Source of the DNA: Streptomyces sp. MS191
GTDB taxonomy: Bacteria > Actinomycetota > Actinomycetes > Streptomycetales > Streptomycetaceae
Direction: 5' to 3'
Length of the DNA stretch: 56,558 nt
NCBI RefSeq assembly: GCF_008042125.1
Contig: NZ_RDBI01000040.1
Span: 2,541,563-2,598,120, forward strand
A program made the translations under genes and the position numbers. The notes beneath the pieces were generated by a model. That model was not told the DNA's origin. It did not search any database and saw only the letters and a list, made by a program, of their open reading frames with translations. Positions 25,042-33,220 of this stretch are shown one piece after another (position 1 is the first letter of the stretch; the number at the start of each line of letters is the position of its first letter).

Positions 25042-27357
25042 ATGGGCGAACGCGTGGCCGAGGCGGCAGACATCCAGGGGACCTCACCCTCTCCTGCCCG
25101 TCGATGGCTGCGGCGGGCGGCGGCGTTCGCCGCGGCCGCGCCGTTGCTGGCCGGACTCCTCCAGCTGCCGGCCGCTCCCTCGGCGGTCGCCGCCGGGACG
25201 GTCGCACCGCAGGCCGCCCCCACCGGATCCCGCACCGTCGCTGTGTCTCTCGACACGCTCACACCGAGCGCTCCGGTCGAGAGCGACACCCTGACGATCT
25301 CCGGCACGCTGACGAACCAGGGCAAGCAGACGATCACGGATGCCACGGTGGACGTCCGGGTCGGTCCCCGGATGACCAGCCGAAGCGAGATCGAGCAGGT
25401 GGCCGGCCGGACCGGATTCCGCCCGGACAGCGACCCCGCGGCGCTGGGTGGCGCCTACACCCTCAAGATTCCGCGGCTGGCCGCCGGGCTGGCCCAGGAG
25501 TTCACGCTCTCGGTCCCCGTGTCCAAGCTCGGGCTCGACGACGAGGGGGTGTACCAGCTGGGCGTCTCCCTCACCGGCCACACCGCAGCGCAGCCCGGTG
25601 ACCGGGTCCTCGGCATCAAGCGGACGTTCCTCCCGTACCAGCCCGAGCCCGCCGAGAAGAAGACCCGGCTCACCTACCTCTGGCCGCTGATCTCCACGTC
25701 CCATGTGGCCGCGCAGACCGGATCGGACGACCAGCAGACGCCCGTCTTCGAGAGCGACGAGCTGGCCGGCGAGCTGGCCCCCGGCGGGCGGCTGGAGCAG
25801 ATGGTCGCGCTGGGCAAGGACCTCCCCATCACCTGGGTGATCGATCCGGACCTGCTGGCCACCGTCGACGCCATGACGAAGAACTACCGCGTCAAGAGCG
25901 GTGCGGGGAACGTTCCCGGCCGGAACCAGGCCGTGGCCAAGCAGTGGCTGGACTCCCTGGAGAAGGCCGTCGCGGGCGACAAGATCGTCGCCCTGCCGTT
26001 CGCCGACCCCGACATCGCCTCCCTGGCCCACTCGGGGAAGAGCGTCCCCGGCTCCCTCGGCAACCTCCAGACGGCGACGGAGCTGGCCGGGGCGACCGTC
26101 GAGACCGTCCTCCACGTCAAGCCGTCCACGGACTTCTCCTGGCCGGTGGACGGCGCCGTCGACCCCTCGATCATGGCCGTGGCCACCTCGGCCGGCGCTC
26201 GCAAGGTGATCGCGCGCAGCGACAGCTTCCGGGACGACCTCCCGTACACGCCCACGGCCGCGCGTCCCATCGGCGGGGGCACCACTGCCGTCGTGAGCGA
26301 CGCCTCCCTCTCCACCGCCTTCGAAGGCGACATGCTCCGCACCGGGAACTCGACCCTCGCGGTCCAGGAGTTCCTGGCCCAGTCGCTCGCCGTGACCCTG
26401 GAGCAGCCGGACCGCCAGCGCAGCGTCGTCGTCGCTCCTCAGCGCATCCCGACGACCTCGCAGGTGCAGACCATGGCGAGTGCGCTGCGCGGGCTGTCCG
26501 CCAAGCGGTGGACCGAGCCGCTGGACCTCCTGGCCGCTGCGGAGACGACCTCTCCGGAAGCCTCGACCAGGGTGCCCGGCGCCTCCCGGTATCCGCAGGA
26601 GCTGCGGAAGCAGGAGCTGGGCCTCGACGCGTTCCGCCGGATGCGGCAGACGCGGGAGGGCCTGGACGACTTCAAGGTCATCCTGACCCAGCCGGACCGA
26701 GTGGTGACTCCCTTCGGCACGGCGATCAGCCGGGAGATGTCGACCTCGTGGCGCGGGCGTGCCGAGGCCGCCGGCGCGTACCGGACCCAGGTGTCCGGCT
26801 ACCTCGAGGGCATCACCGACGAGGTCAGGCTGATCGAGAAGTCCGACCTCACCTTGTCGGGCCGCAGCGCGACCATCCCGGTCACGGTGCAGAACAAGCT
26901 GCTGCAGGGCGTCGACCATCTGGTGCTGCGACTGACCTCCAGCAACAAGACCCGACTGCAGCTCAACGGCGACGACCCCTTCGCGGAACTGCCGGTCAAG
27001 ATCAGCGCCGGACACAGCCAGTCCGTGAAGTTCCCCGCTTCGGCCAACGCCAACGGCCCGGTCCCGATGACGGCCCAGCTCTACACGGAGGAGGGCGAGC
27101 CGTACGGTGACCCGATCACCTTCACCGTGCGGGTCTCCGAGATCACCTCGACCGTGATGCTCGTCATCGCCGGTGGCGTGCTGCTGCTTGTCCTCGCCGG
27201 GGTACGGATGTACACCCAGCGGAAGCGCGCGGCAGCCCGAAACTCCGAGGCAGAGACCACGGAGAGCGACGAACCGGAGCAGCCGAGTGACCCTGTGCCG
27301 GACACCGGTCCCGAAAGCGGCGACCCGTCCGGCGCGGGTGAGAAAGTGGACCGTTGA
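25042..27357 (+). CDS. DUF6049-family secreted/membrane-anchored protein
   Basis: A large exported protein of about 771 residues. An N-terminal signal sequence (RRWLRRAAAFAAAAPLLAGLLQLPAAPSAVAAG) is followed by an extracytoplasmic region. An early beta domain has TPSAPVESDTLTISGTLTNQGKQTITDATVDVRVG (NEW3-like); the middle resembles a polysaccharide-deacetylase-type barrel without obvious catalytic motifs; a second Ig-like domain is near the end. A single C-terminal helix (VMLVIAGGVLLLVLAGVRMY) and a short charged cytoplasmic tail finish the protein. It is the regular neighbour of murJ in actinobacteria, which suggests a cell-wall role. ATG 25042 and GTG 25054 are both possible starts. Bases 26835-26905 are duplicated in inverted form at 27510-27580. 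Confidence 0.8.
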   Translation: MGERVAEAADIQGTSPSPARRWLRRAAAFAAAAPLLAGLLQLPAAPSAVAAGTVAPQAAPTGSRTVAVSLDTLTPSAPVESDTLTISGTLTNQGKQTITDATVDVRVGPRMTSRSEIEQVAGRTGFRPDSDPAALGGAYTLKIPRLAAGLAQEFTLSVPVSKLGLDDEGVYQLGVSLTGHTAAQPGDRVLGIKRTFLPYQPEPAEKKTRLTYLWPLISTSHVAAQTGSDDQQTPVFESDELAGELAPGGRLEQMVALGKDLPITWVIDPDLLATVDAMTKNYRVKSGAGNVPGRNQAVAKQWLDSLEKAVAGDKIVALPFADPDIASLAHSGKSVPGSLGNLQTATELAGATVETVLHVKPSTDFSWPVDGAVDPSIMAVATSAGARKVIARSDSFRDDLPYTPTAARPIGGGTTAVVSDASLSTAFEGDMLRTGNSTLAVQEFLAQSLAVTLEQPDRQRSVVVAPQRIPTTSQVQTMASALRGLSAKRWTEPLDLLAAAETTSPEASTRVPGASRYPQELRKQELGLDAFRRMRQTREGLDDFKVILTQPDRVVTPFGTAISREMSTSWRGRAEAAGAYRTQVSGYLEGITDEVRLIEKSDLTLSGRSATIPVTVQNKLLQGVDHLVLRLTSSNKTRLQLNGDDPFAELPVKISAGHSQSVKFPASANANGPVPMTAQLYTEEGEPYGDPITFTVRVSEITSTVMLVIAGGVLLLVLAGVRMYTQRKRAAARNSEAETTESDEPEQPSDPVPDTGPESGDPSGAGEKVDR
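26835..26905 (+). repeat. Source copy of a 71-bp inverted repeat
   Basis: This segment of the DUF6049 gene (encoding ...KSDLTLSGRSATIPVTVQNK...) is identical, in reverse complement, to 27510-27580. The reading frame is intact here, so this is the original copy. Confidence 0.95.
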
Positions 27358-27402
27358 GCGATGTCGTGGCCGGTCGGCCGGGGACGATGAGGTGGGGTAA
27401 CC

Positions 27403-27509
27403 ATGAACGCGCCGTACGACGGTGACCGCGGCCAGGGCGCGGGCGGCACCGAGCCGTCCGGCGGCACGCCTGCGGGCCCCCAGGGACCCGGCCGAGCGCC
27501 GACCCCACC
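27403..27509 (+). pseudogene. Original 5' end of murJ, cut off from its frame
   Basis: ATG 27403, with GAGGTGGGG just upstream, begins MNAPYDGDRGQGAGGTEPSGG..., a disordered Gly/Pro-rich sequence of the kind that starts Streptomyces MurJ. After about 35 codons the inverted 71-bp copy begins and the frame no longer matches the MurJ frame that resumes at 27582 (frame 1 versus frame 3). Translation from this ATG would run out of frame to 27993. Either a real rearrangement or an assembly error. Confidence 0.7.
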
Positions 27510-27580
27510 GCAGCAGCTTGTTCTGCACCGTGACCGGGATGGTCGCGCTGCGGCCCGACAAGGTGAGGTCGGACTTCTCG
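27510..27580 (-). repeat. Inverted 71-bp copy of DUF6049 coding DNA inside the murJ 5' region
   Basis: Reverse complement of 26835-26905 with no mismatch, beginning GCAGCAGCTTGTTCTGC and ending GGTCGGACTTCTCG. It interrupts the Gly/Pro-rich N-terminal coding stretch of murJ. No transposon ends or target-site duplication are visible. Confidence 0.95.
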
Positions 27581-27617
27581 TCCCTATCGGGCCCAGGACC
27601 TGTCCTCGCAGGACCCG

Positions 27618-29600
27618 GTGGGTGAGGCGCTCTACGACCGCGCCGCGCACCCGCCGCCCCCGCCGGGCACCTACCAGGAACCCCAGCCGCTCTACCAGCA
27701 GCCGGCCGCGCCTCCGCACGCCCCGGACCCGCGGGTGTGGGCCCAGACCCCGGCACCCGAGCCGGACGGCCCCTCACGCCACCTGCCCTACGGCGACGAC
27801 GCCCGTACGGTCCAGTTCACCGGAGTCGACGACCTGGTCACCCGGGCCGGGGACGAGGAACCCGAGCCGGATGCCTTCGCGCACCTCTACCGGGACCAGC
27901 AGACCCCGGGGCAGGTGCCCCCGCCCGCCCCGGAGCCGAACCCGATGCCCGCGCCCGCACCGAAGAAGTCCGGCCGCGCCTCCGGCCTGCTGAAGTCGAG
28001 CGCGGTCATGGCGGCCGGCACGCTCGTCTCCCGGCTCACCGGCTTCGTCCGCAGCCTCGTGATCACGGGCGCGCTGGGCGCCGCCCTGCTCGGTGACACC
28101 TTCACCGTCGCGTACACGCTGCCCACGATGATCTACATCCTCACCATCGGCGGCGGCCTCAACTCGGTCTTCGTCCCGCAGCTGGTCCGCTCGATGAAGA
28201 ACGACGAGGACGGCGGCGAGGCGTACGCCAACCGGCTCCTCACGCTCGTCATGGTGGCGCTCGGCGCGATCGTGGTCCTCGCCGTCTTCGCGGCCCCGCT
28301 GCTGATCCGGCTGATGTCGAACACCATCGCCGACGACGCCGCGGCCAACAGCGTCGCGGTCACCTTCGCCCGCTACTGCCTGCCCACCATCTTCTTCATG
28401 GGCGTGCATGTGGTGATGGGTCAGATCCTCAACGCACGAGGCAAGTTCGGCGCGATGATGTGGACCCCGGTCCTCAACAACATCGTCATGATCGTCACCT
28501 TCGGCCTCTTCATCTGGGTCTACGGCACCTCCGCCGAATCCCACATGGGCGTGCAGACGATCCCCGACGAGGGCGTCCGGCTGCTCGGCATCGGCACCCT
28601 GCTCGGCCTGGTCGTCCAGGCCCTCGCGATGATCCCCTACCTCCGCGAGACCGGCTTCCGCTTCCGTCCTCGCTTCGACTGGAAGGGCCACGGCCTCGGC
28701 AAGACGGTCAAGCTGGCCAAGTGGACCGTGCTGTTCGTTCTGGCCAACCAGGCCGGCGTCCTGGTCGTGACCCAGCTCGCCACCGCGGCCGGTGAGGAGT
28801 CCGGCAGGAACGGCGCCGGCTTCCTCGCCTACTCCAACGCCCAGTTGATCTGGGGCATGCCGCAGGCCATCATCACGGTCTCCGTCATGGCCGCCCTGCT
28901 GCCGCGCATCTCGCGCGCCGCACACGACGACGACCCGGGCGCCGTCCGCGACGACATCTCGCAGGGCCTGCGGAACTCGGCCGTCGCGATCGTGCCGGTG
29001 TCCTTCGCCTTCCTCGCCCTCGGCGTCCCGATGTGCACCCTGCTCTACGCGTCCAGCGGCGTCGAGGCGGCCCAGGGCATGGGCTTCATCCTGATGGCCT
29101 TCGGCCTCGGTCTGATCCCCTACTCCGTCCAGTACGTCGTCCTGCGCGGCTTCTACGCCTACGAGGACACCCGGACGCCCTTCTACAACACCGTCATCGT
29201 CGCCGCGGTCAACGCGGCGGCATCGGCGGCCTGTTACTTCGTCCTGCCCGCCCAGTGGGCCGTCGTCGGCATGGCCGCCTCCTACGGTCTCGCGTACATG
29301 GTCGGCGTGGGCGTCGCCTGGCGCCGGCTGCGCAACCGCCTGGGCGGCGATCTGGACGGTGCCCACGTCATGCGAACCTATGCACGTCTCTGCCTTGCCT
29401 CGGTGCCTGCGGCGGTCGTGGCCGGTGCGGTGGGCTTCGGACTTCTGAAGCTCCTCGGGGAGGGTGCTCTGGGCTCGCTCGTCGCCCTTCTGGTGGGCGG
29501 AGTGGTCCTGCTGGGTGTCTTCTTCGTGGCGGCGAAGCGCATGCGGATCGAGGAGCTGAACTCCATGGTCGGTATGGTCCGCGGACGCCTGGGACGCTAG
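27618..29600 (+). CDS. murJ: Lipid II flippase MurJ (MviN)
   Basis: From the in-frame GTG 27618 this is 660 residues; the same frame is open from 27582 (PYRAQDLSSQDPVGEALYDR), the natural N-terminal tail downstream of the inverted insert. After a 125-residue disordered, Pro-rich cytosolic region come 14 probable helices, starting with LLKSSAVMAAGTLVSRLTGFVRSLVITGALG, the MviN entry motif ('sR..Gf.R......g'). MurJ belongs to the MOP superfamily and flips lipid-linked peptidoglycan precursor across the membrane. AGGACCCG precedes GTG 27618, so reinitiation there is plausible. The protein ends after the transporter domain; the pseudokinase domain fused to MviN in Mycobacterium is a separate gene starting about 120 bp downstream. 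Confidence 0.9.
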   Translation: MGEALYDRAAHPPPPPGTYQEPQPLYQQPAAPPHAPDPRVWAQTPAPEPDGPSRHLPYGDDARTVQFTGVDDLVTRAGDEEPEPDAFAHLYRDQQTPGQVPPPAPEPNPMPAPAPKKSGRASGLLKSSAVMAAGTLVSRLTGFVRSLVITGALGAALLGDTFTVAYTLPTMIYILTIGGGLNSVFVPQLVRSMKNDEDGGEAYANRLLTLVMVALGAIVVLAVFAAPLLIRLMSNTIADDAAANSVAVTFARYCLPTIFFMGVHVVMGQILNARGKFGAMMWTPVLNNIVMIVTFGLFIWVYGTSAESHMGVQTIPDEGVRLLGIGTLLGLVVQALAMIPYLRETGFRFRPRFDWKGHGLGKTVKLAKWTVLFVLANQAGVLVVTQLATAAGEESGRNGAGFLAYSNAQLIWGMPQAIITVSVMAALLPRISRAAHDDDPGAVRDDISQGLRNSAVAIVPVSFAFLALGVPMCTLLYASSGVEAAQGMGFILMAFGLGLIPYSVQYVVLRGFYAYEDTRTPFYNTVIVAAVNAAASAACYFVLPAQWAVVGMAASYGLAYMVGVGVAWRRLRNRLGGDLDGAHVMRTYARLCLASVPAAVVAGAVGFGLLKLLGEGALGSLVALLVGGVVLLGVFFVAAKRMRIEELNSMVGMVRGRLGR

Positions 29601-29717
29601 GAAGGCAGTCCCGCACAACCATCGTCGGCCGCTGCGTGTCGTGCATAGCGGCCGACTGTGGGCACAATTGGCATGGCTGTTGGATGTGGCGCAACGGATG
29701 GGGAGGCAGGAACGACG

Positions 29718-31421
29718 GTGGCGGAACGTAGCACGGCTGCCGTCGACGTGGCCGACAACAGCGGTGACGACCCGCTGACCGCGAAGGCGGAGAAGGCCGC
29801 GACCGACGGGGTGGCGGAAGAGCAGGAAACGGCGGACACGACCGCCGACGACGCAGAGAACAAGGCCGGCGACCGGCAGAACGGCGAACAGCCCTCCATC
29901 GAGACTCCCGAGCTGCACAGCGGCCACAAGCTGGCCAGACGCTACCGGCTCGAGGAATGCGTCACTCGTCTGGACGGATTCAGCAGTTGGCGTGCCGTGG
30001 ACGAGAAGCTGCGGCGTGCGGTCGGGGTCCATCTCCTGCCTGCCGACCATCCGCGAGCGCGTTCGGTGCTCGCCGCGGCCCGCTCCGCGGCGCTGCTCGG
30101 CGACCCCCGCTTCGTCCAGGTCCTCGACGCCGTCGAGGAGAACGACCTCGTGTACGTCGTACACGAATGGCTGCCCGACTCCACCGAACTGACGACCTTG
30201 CTCGCCGCCGGCCCACTGGAGCCGCACGACGCGTACCAGCTCGTCAGCCAGGTGTCCCAGGCCATGGCGGCGGCCCACCGTGAAGGGCTCGCCCACCTCC
30301 GGCTCACCCCGAGCGCGGTGCTGCGCAGTTCCTCCGGCCAGTACCGCATCCGCGGTCTCGCCGTGAACGCCGCCCTGCGGGGCATCAGCGCCGAACGGCC
30401 CCAGCGCACGGACACCGAGGCGATCGGCGCACTGCTGTACGCGGCGCTGACCCAGCGCTGGCCGTACGACAGCGACGCCCACGGCCTCTCCGGGCTTCCC
30501 AAGGGCGTGGGACTGCTTCCCCCCGACCAGGTGCGGGCAGGTGTCCATCGCGGCCTGGCCGAGATCGCCATGCGCGCCCTGGCCAACGACGGTGCCACCG
30601 CCTCGCGCCAGGAACCGCCGTGCACCACGCCGGACGAGCTCGCCAAGGCCGTTGCGGCGATGCCCCGCATCCGCCCGCCGGAGCCCGAGTTCCCGACCCC
30701 GCCGGAGTACCAGCGCACCACCTACCAGCAGGGCAGCTACGGGCGTCCGCAGCAGCAGGCCGGTCCCGTGGTGACCCAGGCGATGGCGCCTCCGCCACCG
30801 CCGCTGCAGAGCCGCACGGGCAAGGCCCTGAAGTGGGCCGTCTCGGCGCTGCTCATCGCCGCCCTGGGACTGGCCAGCTGGCAGGTGGCGGACCGGCTCC
30901 TCGACCGGAACAACAAGTCGGAGACGCCGCAGAACAACCAGCCGCAGGACACCGAGGACGAGAAGGAGGTCGAGATCGGGAAGCCCGTCGCCATCGTCGG
31001 GGCCCACGACTTCGACCCGCTCGGCGACGGTTCGGAGAAGCCCCAGGGGATAAAGAACGCCTACGACGGCGACCCGAGCAGCTTCTGGAACACCGACGGC
31101 TACTACAGCGCCGACTTCGGCCGGCTCAAGGAGGGCGTGGGTCTCGTCCTCGACCTGGGCAAGGCACAGCAGATCGGATCGGTGGACGTCTCCTTCCTGG
31201 GAGACACCTCCGTGGAGCTGCGCACCGCCCCGGCCGACGCCACGACCGAACCGAGCTCACCCGATGCCTTCGCCACCCAGGCCAAGGGATCCGGCGGCAA
31301 GGTGACGCTGAAGCCCGCCAAGCCCGTAACGACGCGCTACGTTCTGGTCTGGATGACCAAGCTGCCCGCCAACGGCGGCACCTTCCGCGGCAAGATCACG
31401 GATATCAAGATCACCAGCTGA
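29718..31421 (+). CDS. Membrane-anchored pseudokinase with discoidin-like extracellular domain (MviN partner)
   Basis: A 567-residue protein equivalent to the C-terminal half of mycobacterial MviN. An acidic disordered start (about 1-60) is followed by a Ser/Thr-kinase-like domain (about 65-330) lacking catalytic residues: the ATP-site Lys is replaced (RAVGVHLLP), HRD is HLRLTPS, and no DFG is present. One transmembrane helix (ALKWAVSALLIAALGLASWQVA) leads to an extracellular beta domain (GIKNAYDGDPSSFWNTDGYY...LVLDLGKAQQIGSVDVSFLG...TRYVLVWMTKL) of the F5/8/discoidin type, possibly binding cell-wall sugars. In mycobacteria the phosphorylated pseudokinase recruits an FHA protein to hold back MviN. 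GTG 29718 has AGGA seven bases upstream; GTG 29658 and ATG 29673 are in frame. Confidence 0.8.
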   Translation: MAERSTAAVDVADNSGDDPLTAKAEKAATDGVAEEQETADTTADDAENKAGDRQNGEQPSIETPELHSGHKLARRYRLEECVTRLDGFSSWRAVDEKLRRAVGVHLLPADHPRARSVLAAARSAALLGDPRFVQVLDAVEENDLVYVVHEWLPDSTELTTLLAAGPLEPHDAYQLVSQVSQAMAAAHREGLAHLRLTPSAVLRSSSGQYRIRGLAVNAALRGISAERPQRTDTEAIGALLYAALTQRWPYDSDAHGLSGLPKGVGLLPPDQVRAGVHRGLAEIAMRALANDGATASRQEPPCTTPDELAKAVAAMPRIRPPEPEFPTPPEYQRTTYQQGSYGRPQQQAGPVVTQAMAPPPPPLQSRTGKALKWAVSALLIAALGLASWQVADRLLDRNNKSETPQNNQPQDTEDEKEVEIGKPVAIVGAHDFDPLGDGSEKPQGIKNAYDGDPSSFWNTDGYYSADFGRLKEGVGLVLDLGKAQQIGSVDVSFLGDTSVELRTAPADATTEPSSPDAFATQAKGSGGKVTLKPAKPVTTRYVLVWMTKLPANGGTFRGKITDIKITS

Positions 31422-31445
31422 CGGCAGGAGGGGAGGGGCTCACCG

Positions 31446-32150
31446 TTGGACGACGCGATATACGCGGACATCAGCGACCAGGAACTTCTGGAGCGCCATG
31501 TCGCGGGCGATCCCGACGCCTTCGGTGAGCTGGTGCGGAGGCACCGCGACCGCCTGTGGGCGGTCGCCCTGCGCACCCTGGGGGACCGCGAAGAGGCCGC
31601 TGACGCCGTTCAGGACGCCCTCGTCTCGGCCTTCCGGGCCGCCCACACCTTCCGCGGTCAGTCGGCCGTCACCACCTGGCTGCACCGCATCACGGTGAAC
31701 GCCTGTCTCGACCGGGCCCGCAAGGCCGTCTCCCGCAAGACGTCCCCCATGGACGACACGGCCCGCTTCGAGCAGCTCCTGGAGCCCGTGGAGTCCGCCG
31801 AGGCCCCCGCCGAACGCCAGGACCTCCATCGCGAGCTCCTGGCCGCTCTGGCCAAGCTCCCCGCGGATCAGCGGGCGGCTCTCGTACTGGTCGACATGCA
31901 GGGATACCCCGTGGCCGAGGCCGCGCGCATCCTGGACGTGCCCACCGGAACCGTGAAGAGCCGCTGTGCGCGGGGCCGGGCGAAACTGCTTCCCATGCTC
32001 ACTCATCTGCGCGCGGACACGGTGGGTAACGAGGGCTCCGACCGGGGAAGGAACCGGACGCCGGGGACATCCGTCCCACCGGTGTCGGAGACAAGGGATA
32101 GCGGATCGAATGGTCCGACTGCTGTGAAGGGCGGAGGTGGGCGCGCGTGA
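31446..32150 (+). CDS. sigM: ECF RNA polymerase sigma factor SigM
   Basis: A 234-residue ECF sigma factor. Region 2 is FGELVRRHRDRLWAVALRTLGDREEAADAVQDALVSAFRAAHTFRGQSAVTTWLHRITVNACLDRAR (-10 recognition); region 4 is LAALAKLPADQRAALVLVDMQGYPVAEAARILDVPTGTVKSRCARGRAKLLPML (-35 helix-turn-helix). The C-terminal 50 residues are a disordered extension. The TTG start at 31446 lies behind GGAGGGGAGGGG. Its stop overlaps the anti-sigma start (GTGA), so the pair is translationally coupled and made in balance. The symbol follows the S. coelicolor and M. tuberculosis sigM that occupy this position upstream of trxBA. Confidence 0.9.
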   Translation: MDDAIYADISDQELLERHVAGDPDAFGELVRRHRDRLWAVALRTLGDREEAADAVQDALVSAFRAAHTFRGQSAVTTWLHRITVNACLDRARKAVSRKTSPMDDTARFEQLLEPVESAEAPAERQDLHRELLAALAKLPADQRAALVLVDMQGYPVAEAARILDVPTGTVKSRCARGRAKLLPMLTHLRADTVGNEGSDRGRNRTPGTSVPPVSETRDSGSNGPTAVKGGGGRA

Positions 32151-33061
32151 CATCCACGACCGGCAAGGCCGACACGACACAGCACCCGGACGTCTCGGAG
32201 ATCTCCGACCTCACCGAGGGGCTCCTCGCGCCGGCACGCGCCGCGGCGGTCCGCCGCCATCTGGACGACTGCTCGCTCTGCGCCGACGTACGCACGTCCC
32301 TGGAAGAGATCCGTGGGCTACTGGGGACCCTGCCCGGTCCTCCCCGGATGCCTGCCGAGATCGCCGGTCGCATCGACGCCGCGCTGGCCGCCGAAGCACT
32401 TCTCGATGCCACCGCCCCTGTCCCCGACACCGATGTTTCACGTGAAACAAGCACGCGGCCCGCGCCTCGCCCGGCGACGGCACCCTCCGGGGGCGCGGAA
32501 CGTCCCGCCGGCCGCTCCGGTGGCGGCACCGGTCCGGGACGCCCCCGCAAGCCCCGCCGGAGGCGCGTCGCCACCCTGGGGGCCGCCTTCGGGGCCGCGG
32601 CCCTGGGTATCAGCCTGTTCCTCACGCAGGGAGGCCTCCAGAGCCTCAGCGGGGAATCCGGCGACACCAAGAGCGACACCGCTGCCAGCAGCGCCGTCGG
32701 CTCGCGTTTCGACGGCCAGGACATCGAAGCCCGCGTGCAGGCACTCCTCCAGCAGGACCACACCTTCAAGGTTCCCCAGGACAGCAGCCCCGAGTCGATG
32801 TCCGCGACGGGCGGTGACACCCTCCAGCGCGGCCTGGCCGAGCCACTGCCGAGCTGCGTCAAGGCCGGCACCGGCCGCCCCGACACGGTGCTCGCCTTCC
32901 AGAAGGGCGACTACGAGGGGAAGTCCGCCTATCTCGTCGTCCTCCCTCATGCGACGAACGGCTCTCAGGTGCAGGCGTACGTGCTGGACGCGTCCTGCAC
33001 CGCGAGTGGGGGGAAGACCCCGGCCGAGGTCCTCACGACGCACACGTACCCCCGTTCCTGA
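32147..33061 (+). CDS. Anti-sigma factor of SigM, zinc-finger (ZAS) type
   Basis: A 304-residue membrane protein. The cytosolic N-terminus binds and silences the sigma factor and contains H-x3-C-x2-C (HLDDCSLC, about residues 38-45), the zinc anti-sigma motif. A Pro/Gly/Arg-rich linker follows, then one transmembrane helix (VATLGAAFGAAALGISLFL, about residues 141-160), then an external domain of about 140 residues with two cysteines (PSCVKAG and DASCTASG) that could form a disulphide. The linker codons around residue 97 (DVSRET) are the translation of an embedded parS. Start GTG 32147 overlaps the sigM stop by four bases. The trigger for release is unknown. Confidence 0.85.
   Translation: MTSTTGKADTTQHPDVSEISDLTEGLLAPARAAAVRRHLDDCSLCADVRTSLEEIRGLLGTLPGPPRMPAEIAGRIDAALAAEALLDATAPVPDTDVSRETSTRPAPRPATAPSGGAERPAGRSGGGTGPGRPRKPRRRRVATLGAAFGAAALGISLFLTQGGLQSLSGESGDTKSDTAASSAVGSRFDGQDIEARVQALLQQDHTFKVPQDSSPESMSATGGDTLQRGLAEPLPSCVKAGTGRPDTVLAFQKGDYEGKSAYLVVLPHATNGSQVQAYVLDASCTASGGKTPAEVLTTHTYPRS
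32435..32448. promoter_or_regulatory. parS site inside the anti-sigma-factor coding sequence
   Basis: Exact GTTTCACGTGAAAC, read in frame as Val-Ser-Arg-Glu-Thr within the disordered linker between the zinc finger and the membrane helix, a stretch that tolerates any sequence. Confidence 0.92.
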
Positions 33062-33122
33062 CGTCCACGCCGTGCGGATACCCCCGCCCGTCGCGTTCAG
33101 GCCGTGCCGCGCGTCGGTCTGG

Positions 33123-33148
33123 GGAATGCCCGCCCCGTAGGATCCGTT
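33123..33148 (+). promoter_or_regulatory. Sigma-R promoter of trxBA
   Basis: GGAAT (33123-33127), exactly 18 bp, then GTT (33146-33148): a perfect match to the Streptomyces sigma-R consensus GGAAT-N18-GTT used for thiol-oxidative stress genes. It lies 73 bp before trxB. Confidence 0.88.
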
Positions 33149-33220
33149 GGGTGGGGTGAGAGTCACCGAAACGACCGCCCCGTAGGCAGTAGGCAGTCTG
33201 CAGAGACGAGGAAGAAACCC

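Noticed and set aside
27403..27993. A 196-codon frame starting MNAPYDGDR as a complete separate gene
   Set aside because: Only its first 35 or so codons look like a protein start; the rest is the inverted DUF6049 copy and then MurJ DNA in the wrong frame. Treated as the severed murJ 5' end instead.
27774..31007. Very long open frame on the minus strand across murJ and the pseudokinase gene
   Set aside because: Compositional shadow of GC-rich codons: no domain sequence and low-complexity Arg/Gly/Asp/His runs, while the plus strand carries clear MurJ and pseudokinase genes.
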